Shown: positions 33,392 through 45,539 of the stretch, one piece after another | Layout of the letters: each line of letters begins with the position of its first letter | Position numbering within the stretch: the stretch's first letter is position 1 | Assembly (NCBI GenBank): GCA_022496185.1 | Contig: WTXG01000005.1 | Span: forward strand, 372,001-436,000 | DNA length: 64,000 nt | Source: Multifurca ochricompacta | Lineage: Eukaryota; Basidiomycota; Agaricomycetes; Russulales; Russulaceae | Direction: 5' to 3' | Notes under the pieces: generated by a model | Databases searched by the model: none | What the model saw: the letters and a program-made list of their open reading frames with translations, nothing else | What the model was told of the DNA's origin: nothing | Made by a program: the position numbers and the translations under genes

Positions 33392-35464
33392 TTAGTCTGT
33401 CTCCACCTCAATCCTCGCAGTTCTCAGTACAGCTTCCGGAGTCAACATAGCTAGTTCGTCTATCAGTGCAGGTAAGAAAGTTCCCTGCCCACGCACTCCC
33501 TCCCTGCTGGCGGCGTGCTGAGCAGCGATAGTCAAAGCAAGTGTAGCAGCAGCTGTTGCAAGAAGCATGTCCCCTTTTACTAATACGCCCTCAGAGGTGC
33601 CCGGCGCAGTCATGCTTGTGGCCCCGCAGAATGTGGCAATCGCAGTGCCGAGTATGCATCCTCCCCCGGTGATCTGGCCTAAGAGTTCATGACCATTGGA
33701 CAAACGGATGACCGTGCTGCCATCGGAAAGGTAGTCAGTTGGGCCAGAGAGTACTACGATGCACCCTACACATTCCCATTAGCGAATTGGAGATGATCTT
33801 TCAAGACAAAAATCACGAACGGTGCTTGCGTGCAAGTGAGCGTACGACATCAGGAGCATCCTTAAAGCCGCCAAGGCTATCTACGCCTTGGGATTTCACC
33901 TTGAACAAAAACCACGTTTCAGTAACGAGTTGAGCCCTCGTGATTCCGTGTGGGCAGACCTCGTTCAAGTCAGCGAGCGCGCCAATCTCTGCAGCGTTGC
34001 CCTTAATCACTGCTGGCTGCCATGTGTCCAGTAGCTCTGAAAACCCTCGTCATCGTCAGCGCGTGGCTAAACCATATTATGATGCTCACTAGCGGCAGTA
34101 GCCCGCCGAAACGCAGTGGCACCAACACCCACGGGATCGAACACCACCGGCTTGCCGTTCTGGTTTGCATGCCTTCCCGCAGCCAGCATCCCGTCCAGGG
34201 CGTCAACTGTACCAATATTGATAAGCAAGCCACCCGGCGCGCGCGCAAGATCTGCCTGTTCCGCCTCCGCCTCCGCCATGATGGGCGATCCACCAAGCGC
34301 GAGCGTGACGTTGGCTGATTGCGTCTTGACTACGTTGTTCGTGATCTATGACGCTTGAAATGTCAGCCAAGGATTTTCACATGAGCAAGCGCGTTTGGAA
34401 TGTTGGGGTGGGTGGAAGGACAGGTACATGATGCACAAGTGGCCGCACGCGGCGTACAGTATCAACCAGAGCCGCGGCAGCGGCAGAGATTCCCTCCTGC
34501 GTATACTGTGCCAGTTGTTCGGATGTGACCAGGAAGCCCGTGGGCCCGTGGGAGGCCAGGGCCATCCAGGCGCGGAACGTCTGCGCGAGACGCCGGGCAG
34601 CGGTCTCAGGTTCGGGGGATGTCATAATGTCTGACACAACCGCAACGCCGTCTAACGCATGACCAGTAGGGGACGCGCAACCATGGAGCGTGCGGAGCAA
34701 GTTTGTCGATTTGATACCGCCTGCATAACCCGAATTGAATGTTAGCGACATGCTTTATAGCGCTTGATGCGGAATGGAGGAAGTTGCCTACCAATCGCGA
34801 CAGCCTTGACACCGGTTCCTTCAAGCACGCTGAGCATGGCGCACGTCCCTGCGATACCACACACGCGTCCTGGTGCGCTCACATCCTTTGTGCTCGTCGC
34901 GTACACGGCGCCGAGACCGACGTAATCTGCGCCGTCTTCGACTGCCTTGCGCGCATGCTCGAGCGTTGTGCATGAAACACCAACTATCGCACTTGGAGGG
35001 AGGAGCTGCCGCGCGAGGACCAAAGGCATGTCAGTTTGCCCAAGGTGCACGCCGGCGGCGCCTGACGCAAGGGCGATATCGATGCGATCGTTAATTAGAA
35101 CGGGTATGTTGTAGCGTGAGCACAACGCGATGGTTTCTTTGGCTATTTCGACAAACTGTTCGGATATGCTTGAGAGGTATCAGTCCAGATTGGGATGCCC
35201 ATGCAGCGTACCTCGGCGGTGTCTGCGCCCTTTTCACGGACTTGCACCACGGTAACTCCACCCCGAAGAGCCTGCATGTATCCCAGTGAGGAGCAAGGGG
35301 ATGGAATAGACGACTGACCTCCTCAAGAGAGGTCAAGTAGCTCTGGAAAATGAGTTGGTACGAAAGCATAGAGATCTGAAAGAGAAGAAATGTACCTTTC
35401 CATGTGGTAGGAGGTTCCTCCCCGTCACAAGGTAGAGGGAGAGGTCAATGTCATGTTGTTTCAT
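33392..35464 (-). CDS. THI6: bifunctional thiamine phosphate synthase / hydroxyethylthiazole kinase
   Basis: This enzyme joins the two halves of thiamine. The N-terminal ThiE domain starts at 35464 with MKQHDIDLSLYLVTGRNLLP and continues ALRGGVTVVQVREKGADTAE, YNIPVLINDRIDIALA, GAAGVHLGQTDMPLVLAR and VGVSCTTLEHARKAVEDGAD, then YVGLGAVYATSTKDV. It ends GGIKSTNLLRTLHG. The C-terminal ThiM-type kinase begins ITNNVVKTQSANVTLALG with GGSPIMAE and INIGTVDALDGMLAAG, then KPVVFDPVGVGATAFRR, VIKGNAAEIGAL and the nucleotide-binding end GQITGGGCILGTAIATF. TAA at 33392-33394. This is the same fusion and order as yeast Thi6. About seven introns; no frame breaks were seen. The upstream 376 nt were checked for a TPP riboswitch, and none was recognised. 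Confidence 0.93.
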
Positions 35465-35840
35465 ATTAACTGTCGATATGACTGTCAGATGGCAGATGAT
35501 ACGAGGGTAGTAGTATCCAATCCAGTCCAGGGGAAGAGCTACAGGCGCTTCTGTCTTAAGTTGAAGAGGTTGGAGAGGACCGTAAGAGTGAATAGTAAAG
35601 ATATTTTTATTTTATTTACGACAATGGAAAGAACATGAACAAGAGCCAGGAAGCGAAATCATTACATCACACAACAGGGCATTAAGCTGCTTCAGTCAGA
35701 CGGTATCAGGGAATAAGTGTTCGGGGAATAGTAGCAAAGGGAATAACTTCACAAATAACATACAATGGTGAGCATCCATCATCACCTGCTAGTACGTGTA
35801 TCCTGTCTGTCCGTTTTCTAAAGTGCATCATTACACGTCG
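35465..35840. other. THI6 promoter / Pali-protein 3' end
   Basis: This is 376 nt between two minus-strand genes. No CTGAGA-type TPP riboswitch core was seen on the minus strand. AT-rich sequence lies at 35595-35635. Nothing else supported. Confidence 0.4.
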
Positions 35841-36533
35841 TTAGTAGGTATTTTGGCGCCGACGCCTGTACGACCCGAATATACCACACGCTGAAGTGCA
35901 GAAGCCAAGAGCAAGAGCGACTAATGCACCCAGAGTCATCCATATCGCATTGCCGTATTGCGAGGACCATCCCAACTTGCGGAATTCGTGCCGCACGATG
36001 CTGAAAAGCACCATGTCGAGAACAAAGGCGACTAGGGTGATGAGTACAGCCAACGAGGAGCTGAGCGTCATGAGTACAGTGCCTGACCGGTGGTAGCCCG
36101 CGCCACAGAGGCCGAATAGTAAAGCGAGGCCAGATAGGCCAGCAGCAACGGGGTGTAAGATGAGGGTGTATGTGAGATTATGGATGGAGGAGGAGGCTAA
36201 TTCACCGGTCCTGAGAAGTCTGTGAGTCTTGATTTCCAAGGAAGCTAGGCTAGGTTAATAAAGCACATACGTGATAGGGAGACGGTAGCCTATGTGGACC
36301 TGAGTTCCAGTGTAACCGAATACACCGAATCGAAGGTCTGATCGCCCATTGGATGCGCGGAGGAAATATACGGTATTCCAAGTGGGTACAGATACGGATA
36401 CCTGACAGACGGGTAAGTGAGTGAGCGAGCGAGCCGACCATGATGATAAAGCAGACGCGACGCGTACAAGGACAAGCAACACCGTAGCGGCGAAACAAAA
36501 AAAGAAGCCTGGTAAAGCAGATGATGCAGCCAT
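35841..36533 (-). CDS. Pali/SUR7-family four-TM membrane protein
   Basis: This is a small plasma-membrane protein of the SUR7/PalI/Rim9 superfamily. Start at 36533 (MAASSALPGFFFCFAATVLL): the first membrane segment, interrupted by an intron whose acceptor is near 36412. The extracellular loop follows: VSVPTWNTVYFLRASN, GVFGYTGTQVHIGYRLP. After a second intron come three more membrane segments: AAGLSGLALLFGLCGAGYH, LAVLITLVAFVLDMVLFSIV and GALVALALGFCTSACGIFG, then a basic tail RRRRQNTY. About 170-180 residues, the size of minimal basidiomycete Pali proteins. In ascomycetes, PalI/Rim9 acts in ambient-pH sensing and Sur7 in eisosomes. Neither role can be chosen here. Confidence 0.75.
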
Positions 36534-36969
36534 TTACTGTGACTTGTTAAAAGGCAGGGGTATTAAAGCCCTGAATCTCTTGGTGCCTCAGCCTGAGCGA
36601 CAGAGTGTCAGAGACAGAGGCGCAGAGAGATAGAGGCAAGAGGGCAGAGGGCAGAGGCAGACTTCAGATTTCAATTTATATTATATCTCTTCATATTTCT
36701 TCATTCTTCTCTCTGGTACAGCCTTCTTTGCGGTCAGTATTCCACCTGTGCAGTGCAGTTAAGTTAGCTGCGGAAATTTGTACAGCATTGCGTGTGTGTG
36801 GAAAGCACCCCCATTCTGTGGCTTGTGGCCTAGAATGACAATGATCTCAACAACTTACCACAATTCACCTATTGCATAAAGTCCAGGACGTTTCTACTGC
36901 TCACAACATTATGGAAATTTTAACATTACACAGTCTATCTCCACGCATTAAACGCATTAAAAAATAAAA
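36534..36969. other. divergent intergenic region
   Basis: This is 436 nt between the Pali-protein gene (-) and the next plus-strand gene. It has a GAGA/CAGAG-rich stretch at 36596-36665 and an AT-rich stretch at 36670-36710 and 36950-36970. No gene seen. Confidence 0.4.
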
Positions 36970-38411
36970 ATGAAGCGGATTCGCCAAGCCTGCAAGCTCA
37001 TAGCAAAGCATGTACCTCCCTCCATTGGTTCTATCTCACCTCACGTAGCTGACTGATCAGAGTAGAGAACCCGAACCCGAATCTAATAATCGTCATCAGA
37101 ATGGAAGCATTCACGATCAATGGGGTATCTCCCCGCACCACTTCCTAAGCCCCGCAGCAACTCATGAGAAAGCGACAAGAGGCGGTGTTTTGAGGCACAT
37201 ACGTTCTGCACCCTTTTTCTTAAGAGATGCTACTGCTACTGGTAACCTTCCTACGCCAGCTGCACCATCCCAGATTGTGTCTAGAGGTCGACCTATCAGA
37301 AAGGACTCGAAGATCGCCCGGCTGTTGGGAGTCTCTGATTGTTCTGAAATTAACAGCAGGAATGACACGGATGTTGTTAATTCTCTTCCTGGATTTGAGG
37401 AGCTTATCTCTCCTCCCTTATTGCCGATTGGTGCTGAGGCTGATGCTGACGCTCATTTTTTTTCTGGTCGTCCGCCTGGACAAGGCCCTCCCGAAATCCA
37501 AGTGCAGGCCAGACATCCAGCTCCGCAGCACGCTCATCAGCCTGCTTCACTGGCCTCTTCCTTGTCGGAGCGTCACGCCGTTCGCACGCGTACAGGCGTG
37601 TCCCAGAGTGCACCTTACTTTTCTGTGGACCCTGATGCACAACGTCCCTCGCGATCGCAGCTTCGCATAACTCACGCGAAGCCTGGAACCTTTTCTGCAC
37701 GCAGCCGCAGCCATCCGCCTCCTGGTTCATCGGGTTCCGGCAACCCCACTGGCACCTCTTCCCAACCGCCCTTCAACTCTTTTATCATTAACACTAGCCA
37801 GCATGCGTCGACTTCCGCTCACGGAACTCGCCCGGTAGACGCCTTGGCCCCCCGCGTTCGTGATGCCGCGGTCACACCCCGGAAGTGCCATCTAAACAAG
37901 TATGATCCTGCACCAACTCCTGCTCCACACCTCAGAAAGTCCTCTTCAAGCGTTACGCTTTCAAGTGCCCCCTCCCACCTCTCCATGCGCCAAAACCTTT
38001 GAACCTTCTAGAAAAACCCTGTGCAGAAACACTCCGCATATTGACGGAATCGGCAAGCATGAAGACAGGTTATCCTAACGTCCAGACGATGGCGACGGTT
38101 CCCGTGTGGCCACCAGCTCCCGTGCTTCGGCCTCTGCAGATTGTCATGCCTCCGAGAGCGGAACAAAGCGCATTCAGAGCAGCGGCAATTGAGACAGACA
38201 AAGCATACTGTAAGATCTGCGACGACAGGGGACTTTTTGATCGCGGGCGCAGTGACCGTGGTCATCCAACACGTAGGACAGAACGCGGCGCAGATCCCCA
38301 CCGCTCGCGCTATCACCGTCGCGCGGAGACGGAGAATTCGAGACGGTGGGACGAGAAGTCGAGTACCATCCTATGGCAGACTACGGATACTATCCCGCTC
38401 AGCTAAATTAG
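36970..38411 (+). CDS. unrecognised Ser/Pro-rich protein
   Basis: I do not recognise a family. The model starts at ATG 36970 (MKRIRQACKLIAKH, exon 36970-37011). A 37-nt intron (37012-37048) follows, then a long exon: LTDQSREPEPESNNRHQNGS, SRGRPIRKDSKIARLLGVSD, NSLPGFEELISPPLLPIG and APHLRKSSSSVTLSS. The frame slips at the C5 run 37968-37972 (one C short) and continues LHAPKPLNLLEKPCAETLRI and TDKAYCKICDDRGLFDRGR. It slips again at GGG 38348-38350, after which REVEYHPMADYGYYPAQLN ends at TAG 38409-38411. The sequence is mostly disordered with two short conserved-looking blocks. The start and the short intron are inferred from frame alone. Confidence 0.5.
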
Positions 38412-38666
38412 ATGAGGAGGAATTGACGGGTGTGCACTCTACGATCTTTTGTATATTTTTTCACTATCAATCAATTTGTTTACTCGATCGAGAACGCGCT
38501 GCCCTTCAAAGCCACAATGTGGTGCAAAGTCAATTTGTGACTTTGTGAAATGTGGACTTGTGGTGTATTACCAGAACCATTATTGGCTCGCACACCATTC
38601 CAACTGTTCACTCGCTGTCACGACCCTCAGCACCTGTCTGTTCCTAAGTTTCTCCAGTTGACTACG

Positions 38667-39823
38667 ATGATTGGCACCGATAAAGGTGCCCACGGTTTCT
38701 ACGATAAGTGAGTCGGTTTCATGTCTGCGGGTGGCGAGAAGTGAGATTCTGACCGGAAGGTAACCGGGACACGGACAGGAATCACTCCACCCCACAGAGA
38801 GCTGAAACTCTCTATCATACGGACAAGGATCTCTCCCTGCATGACCATAACCCCCTTCCGCCTCCAGTGCCACCAAAAGATGATTCCCAGTTCAGGCTAG
38901 GAAAGAACCCGGAACGAGTCAAGCCATGGGTACTTCGACGTATGAAGACAACCGTGACTCCGACTGCTCAGATGACACGATCCTTGGAAAGCGTCTCTGC
39001 TGGCGACACGGGATCCCAAGAACCACCTTCATATCAAGTGGCACATAAGAGCTATCCTAGTGAGGAAATGTCCTGGAGTGTATCCGAGGCCACCAGTGCG
39101 GCGAAAACTAGTCGCACGGTCACGTCCGTGCCGACACACTCCCCGACAAAGCTAGCGCGGCCGAAAAAACCTGGTGGAGCCAGGTCACTGCAAAATTTTG
39201 TGACTAATTTGCAACAGAGCGCCTTCGAGGAAAGATCTCGCCCTGATGCCATCCAAAGCGGTGGAACGTCTGAGCCGGCTCGGCCACCAAGCTACCATCA
39301 CTTTGAAGCCCCCCCTGCTCCCTCGCCCTATCACGCATCTAAGGGGTGCTCTGCGCTTTCACTTCATTCACAGCCCGTGGGTCGAAGCCAAATGCAGAGT
39401 TCGACATTTGAAGGGGCATCGTCTTTAACGCTGCCCAATCACCCACCCCTGCCTGGCTCAGCGCTGCCTCGCATTCGGGCTGCGTACAAAGTTTCAAAGG
39501 AGTTCGGTGATACTGTCGTGCGCCAGGAGGTACGAATGGCGATGTCTGTGGTCCGCGCTCAGCTAGATTCTGTGCCAACTCCGCGCATTACGCGGCGTTT
39601 CATGTCGGCCACAGAACTGGAGGGCTTTCGCAAGGCAAAGGAGCGTGTAGACGAGCGCTCTCGTGAGCATGAAGCTCGCGAGAGGGTGTTAAGCCAGCCC
39701 TCCAGCAAAGCTACAGCGAAAGATAGCCACCAAGTGGCTAGCATCAGCTCAAGACTCGTAAATCATGGCGTGAAGACAAGCACTGAGTCCAAGTCCATAC
39801 CAGCAGAGATTGCGATTCCGTGA
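38667..39823 (+). CDS. unrecognised basic, Ser/Pro-rich protein
   Basis: Not recognised. The model has two exons: 38667-38707 (MIGTDKGAHGFYD) and 38779-39823. The junction gives DKNHSTPQRAETLYHTDKD, which stays open to TGA at 39821-39823, about 360 residues. The middle is disordered (SVPTHSPTKLARPKKPGG). The C-terminal third is likely helical: AAYKVSKEFGDTVVRQEVRM, TRRFMSATELEGFRKAKERV and DERSREHEARERVLSQ. It follows the previous gene by 255 nt on the same strand, and both are Ser/Pro-rich. An alternative is that the two are one longer gene, but the first has a convincing stop. Confidence 0.5.
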
Positions 39824-40139
39824 TTCTCGGTCTGCTACAACTCGCTTGTCAAGTGTTACTACTTGCTTATGCTCAATCGGGTTGTCTGTCCAGCGTTGCA
39901 TTATTATCGTTATCTTAAATTAGCGCTCGAGCATTTAAAATTGAAGCTGCATTTCAGGTCATTTTTGATCCGTCTCGACTTTAACAACGGAGTTGTGCTT
40001 ACTAGGTATTGTTACATGAATACACGTACGAACCTAGCTTCAAGTTTATTAGCCGTAAGATTCATGTCTTTCACAATAACTCACGCGCGTTTCATGAACA
40101 ATGCAGCAATGTTTGAAGTCGAACAACAGCCATCGGGGC
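39824..40139. other. convergent intergenic region
   Basis: This 316 nt lies between two gene ends facing each other. It is AT-rich, with no gene or repeat seen. Confidence 0.4.
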
Positions 40140-42658
40140 TCACCAAATCCGCTTGACCATTGTAAATCGTGTGAGCTCTTCGAGCTTAGGCCTCTTTTGT
40201 TTCCCACTCTCGCCTCTACTCGAATCGACGACGACTCTTTTCTCACCGGAGCCACGCTCACCAATCTCTGAGACAGGTACTGCATCATCACGTCCGTTGT
40301 CCAAAATGTCTTTCAGCTCACGATTGTACTTCTATAGGTCGAGTGTACATCACGTTGAGAGGCAGTTGGCAAGAGATTAATGATGTAACTCACCCGCTCT
40401 TCTTGCCCCTCACCAATGGGATCTCGGCCAAAGTCGTTGACCACATCGGCAATCTCGCGTGCTTCCATCCCCGCTCTGCGGCGTATGGCATAGCTCACTA
40501 GGTTAACGCCCATGATCACCTTGATTAGAACAAAGCTGGGCTTAATCAACAACACGAACAAACAGAAGAATAGAAGGAGAACGTCGTACCAAATCCAAAA
40601 AGTAAAGCCAATGATTCCCCACTTCACCCAGTGGGATCCCAGTTCCCAGTCCAGGCGAGCGGCAAACAACTCTTGCCAGCCTTCAACTGTCCACCACTGG
40701 AAGGGAAGGAAAAGGCCTGGACGCCATGCGACTCCGGCAGAGCGTTCATACAGGGCTGATGCTAAAGATGGACTTGCAGGCGAAACAATTAATGTCACGG
40801 CCTGTGTGCCGATGAGGATCGTAAGAACCGCGAGTGGAAGTGAGGAAAATCCGAGGCGGCGAGCAACCACAGGAGACTGGTCAATGTAGCTGTGCTTGCG
40901 CGCGCTGAGTCGGCTACCACTTGCGAGATCGCGGCAAAGCACGTCTTTGTAGCGCTCGTAAACAGACGGGCGAATATGATTGAACTTCGTAATGAAGGCG
41001 TGTTTGAGCCAGTCCACGAGAGTCTCAGAGAGCATGACGTAAGAACAGGCTGTACATAAATATTTTGGCTAGGCACAAAGAGTGAAGAGATAACCCACAT
41101 AAGAGATCGTCCACAGAACGCTGCCGCCTATCCAACCAAATGATTTGGGGAGAAACATGCCTCCACTGAAATCAAACTCAGATCCAGAGAGCTCTATCAA
41201 GTTGCGGAAAGCAACAAAAAAGAGCATGAGACCGAGAGTAAAGCGCTCCACGATGTCTGAAGAAGATGATTAACATTTTTGATAATGTAGAATTAAATCA
41301 GGGAACCTGCGCAGGTGATCTGGAATAAATTATCCTTCTCGAATTTTTTAAAGACACTGCCTTTGATCTCGACAAATTGATTGGACATGAGCAACGACAG
41401 GAGTGCGTTATCATACGAGTTTATGGCGACGTTCAAGCAGAGCATCTGGTATACCATTACCAATGCATGTGTCACTATTCAGTGCGCATTTATTCGCAGG
41501 AGTAAGAGAAGAGCTGGTGATCGTACGCACCTGTGTACAATGTTGCCAAAAGGAAGAATACAACCGGACGGATAGTGTGCGTGGTCACCGGTAATCTCCG
41601 AGAGAGTAATAGAAGGGTCGACCGGGAGAATAAGCAGTCAAGAATATCTTGTCCAATGGATGCGCAAAGCCTGTCAGCAATCTGTTGACGCAACGATGTA
41701 AGCAGGCGACTCGGAAGGGTATTACTGAGGACCAGGAAGGGGGCATACTTCAAGCGCATTGAAAATCACATACAACTTGATCGTGTCCTGGCCTCGAATC
41801 GAGTGATATATTTTACTTGCATCCGTGAGCGGGATGAGTATCAGAATTGATACAGTGAGTAAGAGCGTTCTCAGTATGTCAGCTTTCTGTGAGGATGGTA
41901 GGGGTGCCTTGGAATTAGTGATGGCGCTTATGAAGAGTCGCCAGAGAGCAAGGGTAAAACGGATGGGCTGTATGGTGAATGTGTACAAGAATGAGTCGAA
42001 GCAAAGTATAAAACCGAAAGATATGATCTTTTGTAACAGTTAGATGAGTAAACGGACAAATGCACCTCCTAGGGGGCACACCTTCTCGATTGCGAGGGGA
42101 ATAGAGAGGAAATTGCTAACTCGCTCCCATTTTAATTCCTGATGAGAGTCAAAATCAGTTTCCAATAGCTCTTCTCTCAAATAGTCCCAAAGAGAAAAGG
42201 GGGAGGTGTAGACATCAGATTGTTCTGCTTGCAATTTGTAACGCTCTCTACCGACGCGGGAGGCGGAGGGGATGATGTTATCGGGGTAGGGGGAAGAGAT
42301 GCGTAGGTCAATAATGGCCCATCTTCACTTGGGCTTGGTGCGCGGAATATGCGCGAGTCCTGAAGGACGAGTGGAGGGTCGCTCAGCCTCCTCATGGATG
42401 CACGAAGCAAAACGGACTTGGAATGAGCGGTTCCAGGAGAAGAGTTCCCTCATGCTCGCTCCCTGAGTTCCACGAGTGCAGATCCTCATCGCTGTCGTGT
42501 GTGGATGGGACTGGGATGTCGTTTCCGTTGCTCGTGCTCGTAGTTCGATGTCGACGACGACGTGGTCGCAAATTTTGAACACGAGGATAATTCGTGTCGG
42601 AAGTAGTAGCATGAGCACTTTGACTTTGATTTGAAGAATTTGAGACTCTGCGAGGCAT
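40140..42658 (-). CDS. TAPT1/Emp65/POD1 family multi-pass membrane protein
   Basis: An endoplasmic-reticulum membrane protein of the DUF747 family. In yeast, Emp65 with Slp1 protects folding membrane proteins; the human member is TAPT1. Start at 42658 (MPRRVSNSSNQSQSAHATTS), then a basic disordered head. The family core begins SLWDYLREELLETDFDSHQE and WERVSNFLSIPLAIEK. It continues LYTFTIQPIRFTLALWRLF, TDASKIYHSIRGQDTIKLYV, IGQDILDCLFSR, CLNVAINSYDNALLSLLMSN, QFVEIKGSVFKKFEKDNLFQ and TCADIVERFTLGLMLFFVAF. It then reads MLSETLVDWLKHAFITKFNH and GIIGFTFWIWYDVLLLFFC. The last exon ends LEELTRFTMVKRIW, TGA at 40140-40142. The head loses one base at about 42420-42421 and at 42251-42252. About nine introns. 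Domain identity is secure; the function is by family. Confidence 0.88.
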
Positions 42659-42807
42659 TGAACTTGGTTCGTGTTGTGGTTGTACACCACATGTATGCAT
42701 GTATGCATGTATGCTTCATCTCATCATTGAGAAGTTACACCGGGCCGAGAATGGTATGGGTTCAGCTCAGCTCATTTGTTGATTTCTTTCATCTTTCATC
42801 TTTCATC
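42659..42807. promoter_or_regulatory. 149-nt bidirectional promoter with two short tandem repeats
   Basis: This region between TAPT1 (-) and DBP4 (+) holds three tandem copies of ATGTATGC (42691-42714). It also holds three copies of TTTCATC (about 42787-42807) that run directly into the DBP4 start codon. It must serve both genes because nothing else lies between their starts. Confidence 0.5.
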
Positions 42808-45539
42808 ATGGGACCACTTCCAGGCCAGAGAGGAAAGCACAAAAAGGGATTAAAGACACATGTCCTTTCTAGATCCTCAAAAGCGAGGCGATTGGCAGAA
42901 AAGCAACAGATCGACGCTCTCGAGCGAGCTGCCTCGCAATTTGTGCGCCGCGCTTTTGATGTACTCATGCAGCATCATTATTGATAAAGCCAGACCACTA
43001 CAGATGGCTTGAGAGCATTTTCCGACCTTCCAGTATCAAATTCCACGAAGAAAGGTTTGGGACTTTCGTGTCGCATCGCTGGTGTGGTCCTCAAACACTG
43101 AACCAGGTCTGAAGAAAGCATTCTTTGTCGAGATGACCGACGTGCAGGCGAAAAGCCTACCCATTTCATTGAAAGGCAAGGACATTCTTGGTGCCGCGCG
43201 CACTGGCAGTGGGAAGACCTTGTGCTTTCTCATCCCAGTTCTTGAAATTTTGTACCGAAGAAAATGGGGCCCTCAAGACGGGCTGGGGGCACTCATCATA
43301 TCACCCACGCGGGAGCTTGTACGTGCTCATTCTAGTGATTTCACACAGCACTTTTAGAGCTTGCTGTCATAGGCAGTTCAAATATTCGACGTTTTGCGGT
43401 CTATAGGCGGGTGCCACAGCTTCTCCGCCGGCCTTGTTATTGGCGGGAAGAATCTCAAAGACGAGCGTGAACGCCTTTCTCGGATGAACATTCTTGTCGC
43501 GACCCCAGGTCGGCTGCTTCAACACATGGACCAGACTGTGGGATTCGCTTGTGACAATCTCCAATTGCTAGGTGCGCATCACATATTCTTATTCATCCAA
43601 TGTCCTAATGGCTGTCCAGTACTCGATGAAGCCGATCGCATTCTTGATATGGGTTTTTCGCGCACGCTTTCTGCGCTCCTCGGTCATCTTCCGAAATCAA
43701 GACAGACTCTCCTTTTTTCGCTACACAGACACAATCCGTCTCCGATCTCGCGCGCCTTTCGTTACAGGACCCCGTCTTTATTAGCACAGATGCTGCGGCG
43801 TCTAGGACAGAAGGAAGCACCCATATAGAACTCCCGGACAGTCTTGAGCAACATTACGCCATCTGCTTTCTCGAGACCAAAGTCGACGTTCTCTGGTCGT
43901 TCATCAAATCTCACCTACAGAATAAGACGCTGGTTTTTCTTTCCTCTGCAAAGCAAGTACGCTTTATTTTTGAAGCCTTCCGCCGGTTGCACCCCGGCAT
44001 GCCGCTGCTACATTTACATGGGCAACAGAAACAGCATACACGCCTCGACGTGGTGTCTCGTTTTAGCCGTATGCAGCACGCAGTCTTATTTGCGACTGAT
44101 CTTGCCGCACGAGGGCTTGATTTTCCCTCGATTGACTGGGTTGTACAAGTAGATGCACCTGAAGACGCTGCCACTTATGTTCACCGCGTAGGTCGCACGG
44201 CACGCTACGAGAAAGGCGGTCATGCGCTGCTCCTACTGTTACCGAGTGAAGAGAAAGGGATGACAGAGGCACTGAAAGCGCGTGGCATTGAAATTCAGAG
44301 CATCAAAATTCGTTCAAGCAAGACATTTTCCATCGGAAACCAGTTGCAACACCTTGCGTTCCAGGATCCTGATGTCAAATACCTTGCACAGAGAGCCTTG
44401 TGTCATACGTACGATCAATACACCTTCACCACGACAAGGCTATTTTAAAGTAGAAGAACTCCCCGTTGAGGCATTTGCAGCCTCACTGGGCCTTGCTGGC
44501 GCGCCAAAAATCAGATTTCTGAGTCGTGCTCAGGCAAAGGAGCGCAAGAATGCATCGCATGCACTCGCGGACTCGCAGTTGGAAGACGAAAGAGATGCGC
44601 ACAGAAACTTTACTACTGATAACACCGAAGGTGACGAGCGCAGCACTTATGAGGACGAAGACTCGGGCAACTCGCAACATGGGCCAACTGAAATTCCTCC
44701 AGCAGAGGAGAAAGCTGAAAAGGTGAGCCTCTATTCACATCTGATATACAAAACATAATAGCTGTGACCAGACCCTCGTTAGGACAAAATATGATCGCAT
44801 GTTTCGACGCAAGAACCGCGATGTCCTGTCAGAACACTACAATAAGCTCGTTGACCACGGCTCGGAAGCCTCTGACACGGAGGAAGATTTCATCACACTC
44901 AAACGCGCCGATCACGACCTCCCTTCAACTTCAAAAAGTCCTCCTGTTGAAGAAAACATATCGAATCGGCGGCGGCGAGCGATGCACAGCAAGAAGGGGC
45001 AGCTCAAGTACGGCGGGATGCCGACATGGCTTGTTTTTGATGACGACGGTGTTGCGCACCAAAAACTGGAAATGCAAGCGGTGGAAGAAGTCTTTGGTGA
45101 ACGAGACCCGAAGGATGCGGCGTTGGAAGCGGGCCGAGCCTTTGGTGAGAAGGAACGCATGAAGTTGAGGGAAGCCGATAGGATGGACAAGGCTGAGGCA
45201 AAGGAGAAGCGGAAGGACAAGAGAAAACGGAAGGAAGCAGCGCGAGCGGTATGCGTGGTTTGTTTGTTTGTTTGTTTTTTCCTTTTGTTGACCTTGCCGC
45301 AGGAGTACTCAGATGAAGATGGTGTGGATGGACCTACACTTGGAGTGGCCAACCTCGAAGATGACGGCTATGTCTCGCCAGAATTCGACCTACCTTCTCC
45401 AGCGTCAGAAACAGAAGGCGTTCCACCACAGAAGAGGCAGAGGCTCCTCGGAAAAAGTCGCGCAGATTTGCCGAACTCCCGAGCCACGATGCTGCAGGAT
45501 GAAGAGACTCGCGCACTGGCACTGCTACGTGAACGATAA
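42808..45539 (+). CDS. DBP4: DEAD-box RNA helicase Dbp4/Hca4 (DDX10)
   Basis: This nucleolar helicase frees U14 snoRNA from pre-rRNA during 40S assembly. Start ATG 42808 ([20 protein letters not shown]). Motifs: Q-motif [19 protein letters not shown] with [19 protein letters not shown]; Ia PTREL; GG-like IGGKNLKDE; Ib [89 protein letters not shown]. The Dbp4-specific tail has [20 protein letters not shown], a charged region and [19 protein letters not shown]. Stop at 45537-45539. One base is missing at motif III (about 43720, where S-A-T is split), at 44398-44399 and at 44443-44446. The exon 1/2 junction near 42950-42990 also does not close cleanly. Flanking sequence is fully conserved, so the gene is read as functional. 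Confidence 0.9.

Noticed and set aside
35465..35840. TPP riboswitch in the THI6 leader
   Set aside because: Fungal thiamine genes can carry one, but I found no CTGAGA/ACCTGA-type core pair on the minus strand before ATG 35464 or in the first intron.
33392..39823. Metabolic gene cluster around THI6 and PhyH
   Set aside because: The neighbours (F-box, Pali protein, disordered proteins) have no shared pathway, and no transporter, synthase or regulator typical of a cluster is present.
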